A stretch of 64,000 nucleotides of DNA from contig JAJEKB010021207.1 of the NCBI GenBank assembly GCA_022393335.1, positions 15,427-79,426 on the forward strand, written 5' to 3'. The notes beneath the pieces are model-generated. The model had not been told where the DNA came from and did not search any database. It saw only the letters and a program-made list of their open reading frames with translations. Of the stretch, positions 61,504 through 64,000 are shown in pieces (the stretch's first letter is position 1; each line of letters begins with the position of its first letter). This DNA comes from Macrotrachela quadricornifera (lineage: Eukaryota > Rotifera > Eurotatoria > Philodinida > Philodinidae). The translations under genes were made by a program, and so were the position numbers.

Positions 61504-64000
61504 CTGAAAAACAATAGGAAAAAAATCTAAATTCTTTATATTAATATTAATTTCGGGTATTTTTTGTATTCGAAAATATATCGAAAAAAAAGTCAAACCA
61601 ATCAGTTTGAAGTATGAATCGACAATCATATACAAATGAATCATTAACTCATCTTCACATTGCGTAATTCATTTATGCGTCTATAAATGAAATTTAAAAT
61701 CGAAGATTAAGATTGAGATCGACAAGATTCAAAGTATATTCATTGATGGAGATTAATTTTGATATTATTATTCTAAACAACTAATATTTGGTATTGTTGT
61801 AGCGACATCTTACATTGTCCTTATTCGAAAATGAAATTTTATACACTACACTAAATTATCATTGTAGTATATGACTATTCATTACATTGCATGAAACTCA
61901 AGCGAAACAAAAATAAAATATACATATACATCTATGAGAGTATATTTTCTTATCGACTACAAGTATATCGTGATTTTATACTGTGATTGTATTTCATGCA
62001 TATAACCGACATCATTTTACTAAATTCATACCGAAATGATTGAAATTTCATGTCAGCTGTTTATTATGAGACGACAGCAAACCTACTCGAGATTGTAGCT
62101 TATGACAACAAGATACCTCTCTTTCGAAATTTGTCTTCAATGTTAGTAATAATGTAATTTCCCTTCTACCATTGCTTCATAATACATATATAGATATCAA
62201 TAAAATATGTAGACAGAGCGTTTATTTTCCTGCTTTATCCATCTTAATTAAAAATTCGTTAAACATGAAACTCCTTTTCATCTTTTTCTTTCAACTCCTA
62301 TTTACATGTTATCTACACGATGCATCGTCTTCAATAGATTTATTTATTACTGTGGATATTCTAGTGAAGGTATTCATACAGTACACACGCTAGAAAATAG
62401 TCCAGACACATGTGAATTTCTGAGTATTCTACAAAAACCAATTCAATGGTTGAATCCTATCGGATCTGATTAGGACTGATAGGAATCTGATTGAATCTTA
62501 TGAAAATCCTATAAAAATTATTATATTAGAAAATAAACGATAAAGTCACATGTGATTCTCTGTGTGTAAACCTCATCAAATCCTACAATAGATATTACAA
62601 TGTGAATGAGTACTATAAGCACTGATCATAGCTTGAAAAATCAAACTATGCAATTCCTTAACATACGAAGATCGATTAGTTTCATAATCAAATCTTGTTA
62701 TATACAAGTTGCTTGATTTTAATAAATATTTCCGGTTGATAATTCAGATTTGCAATTTCAGTCACATTCTTTTTCGAGAACGACATTTCTTCTGGTGTAG
62801 TTCCAATTGATTCCTATGAGAGATCAATGAAATTGACCTGAATTGTGCCAGAAAGATCTTGTGTTCGAAGAAATCCAGTAAGTTTTTAAGATTAGTATGA
62901 TTACTTTTCATATTTAAGCACCTATAAAAATGAAGACTGAACTAAATATTTCTATAGGTAGCAATTAATTTATCTCTTATAATACCATTCTCTAACAATA
63001 TCGACGTGTATTGTCATAAATACATACGTATATAGAGAGAGATAACTGTATACATATTTACATATTCACCTGTCTCTCTATGTAAGTCGCATCAGATCTC
63101 ATTTCTTGCGAATGGCTGTATGATTGTGTTAACACTCCTATATACACAGTTGCAGTAAACATTATTCATACGATTTCAAAAGTGTTAATTATAAAGTCAT
63201 TAGACACGGAAAACAACAAGTGATACGTTCTTGATTTACTTTTATGGGACTATGGATATCCTAATACCTTTCTTAATTCTTACTCATGTTATTGAAACAT
63301 GTTCTCTGCCATCCCGTTCTTCTTTAAAATCTATTTCGTTAATTATTTAATTGTGCTCTCTGGACTATGTTGAATATAACATGTTCTTTCTTGTATCCTT
63401 CTTTCTTCAAGAATATTATAACTATCAAATAAAAATCAGAACATGACACATTATTCTTATCATGATACACGTTTAAATATTTTCCAATTTGTGATTTTCT
63501 CATAGAGATGCTTCACAATAAAGATTTGCTGTTTTGTGATAATTAGCTTTGCATATTTAATTAACTTGAATTATAAAGAAAATAGTATGTGCATGTCATT
63601 TGCTTTTGTCTATATTAAATGACTTTACAAGTAACATATTTTTTGGAAATTCTGAATAACAAAAATTATCATCACTATTGAAATCATACAAGTGATTTTT
63701 TTCTACAACTGTATATATTTTGTAATCAAAATTGGAACGCAGGCTAATTTTAAATTTATCCAAGCAAAGTTGAAATTTTAGTTTTGGCTGAGATTATATT
63801 GGGCGAGACTAAAATTTCAGTTTTGACCAGGCAAATTTTTGTTTGAGCTGTCGAGCTTCAATTTTAATCACAAAATATGTAACGGAGAGAGAGATATGGC
63901 TGTCTTCAAATATTTCATCTGGCTAGGTAATAATGGATCCAGAAGTGACAAAAATAAAACAATGAATGCAAAAAGACAAAACGAAGATTTCTTGAATTTG
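61504..64000. other. Intergenic to window end, no gene found
   Basis: No supportable gene in 2.5 kb. Near 62400-62590 short related units recur (ACACATGTGAATTTCTG and TCACATGTGATTCTCTG; several AATCCTAT/AATCTGATT pieces), suggesting an old degenerate repeat. Near 63750-63850 the block AAATTTTAGTTTTGGC/AAATTTCAGTTTTGACC occurs twice. These are noted only as possible repeat remnants. Confidence 0.4.

Overview
The window looks like one scaffold stretch of a small, AT-rich animal genome, most likely a bdelloid rotifer of the Rotaria type. This is inferred from the animal gene content (plexin, ephrin, YY1, REEP5, Tudor), mostly tiny introns of about 45-75 bases, decayed F-box/leucine-rich genes of a kind I associate with bdelloids, and the base composition. 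No rRNA, tRNA, CRISPR array or bacterial operon was seen.

Layout. 0-19 kb is gene-poor: an intact F-box plus laminin-G-like gene (424-1527), an aldo/keto reductase relic, F-box relics, a small gene encoding only a dynein stalk tip (6654-7121), and an unrecognised decayed multi-exon gene (about 13.06-15.56 kb). A 400-N assembly gap at 19086-19485 has the same sequence on both sides. From 19.5 to 30.3 kb lies a complete 26-exon plexin on the minus strand. An ephrin (33072-33737, plus) is transcribed away from it across a 2.8-kb shared upstream region. From 33.8 to 45.7 kb most genes read on the minus strand with short gaps: a single-pass membrane protein, glycerate kinase (with a plus-strand secreted-peptide gene inside one intron), UBXN6, a YY1-type zinc-finger factor, a membrane-protein exon, and LUC7-like. 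From 48 to 53 kb come REEP5, a CREC-type EF-hand protein, a 2H phosphoesterase and LSM4. From 55.7 to 61.5 kb lies a 15-exon Tudor protein with a PB1/ubiquitin-like N terminus. The last 2.5 kb holds no gene I can support.

How genes relate. Plexin and ephrin are both cell-contact guidance molecules. LUC7-like (U1 snRNP) and LSM4 (U6 snRNP/decapping) serve RNA processing. UBXN6, REEP5 and the EF-hand protein act at the ER or in the ubiquitin system. There is no evidence of a single pathway cluster. Several genes have a splice-acceptor-like AG at or just before the start codon, which would fit spliced-leader trans-splicing, known from rotifers.

The strongest non-genic theme is inverted-repeat elements. 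About eleven candidates are seen, several with arms of 100-300 bases, and six of them lie inside introns that are much longer than the rest. All exon boundaries were placed by eye from GT/AG sites and checked by phase and total length; none was confirmed by transcript data.
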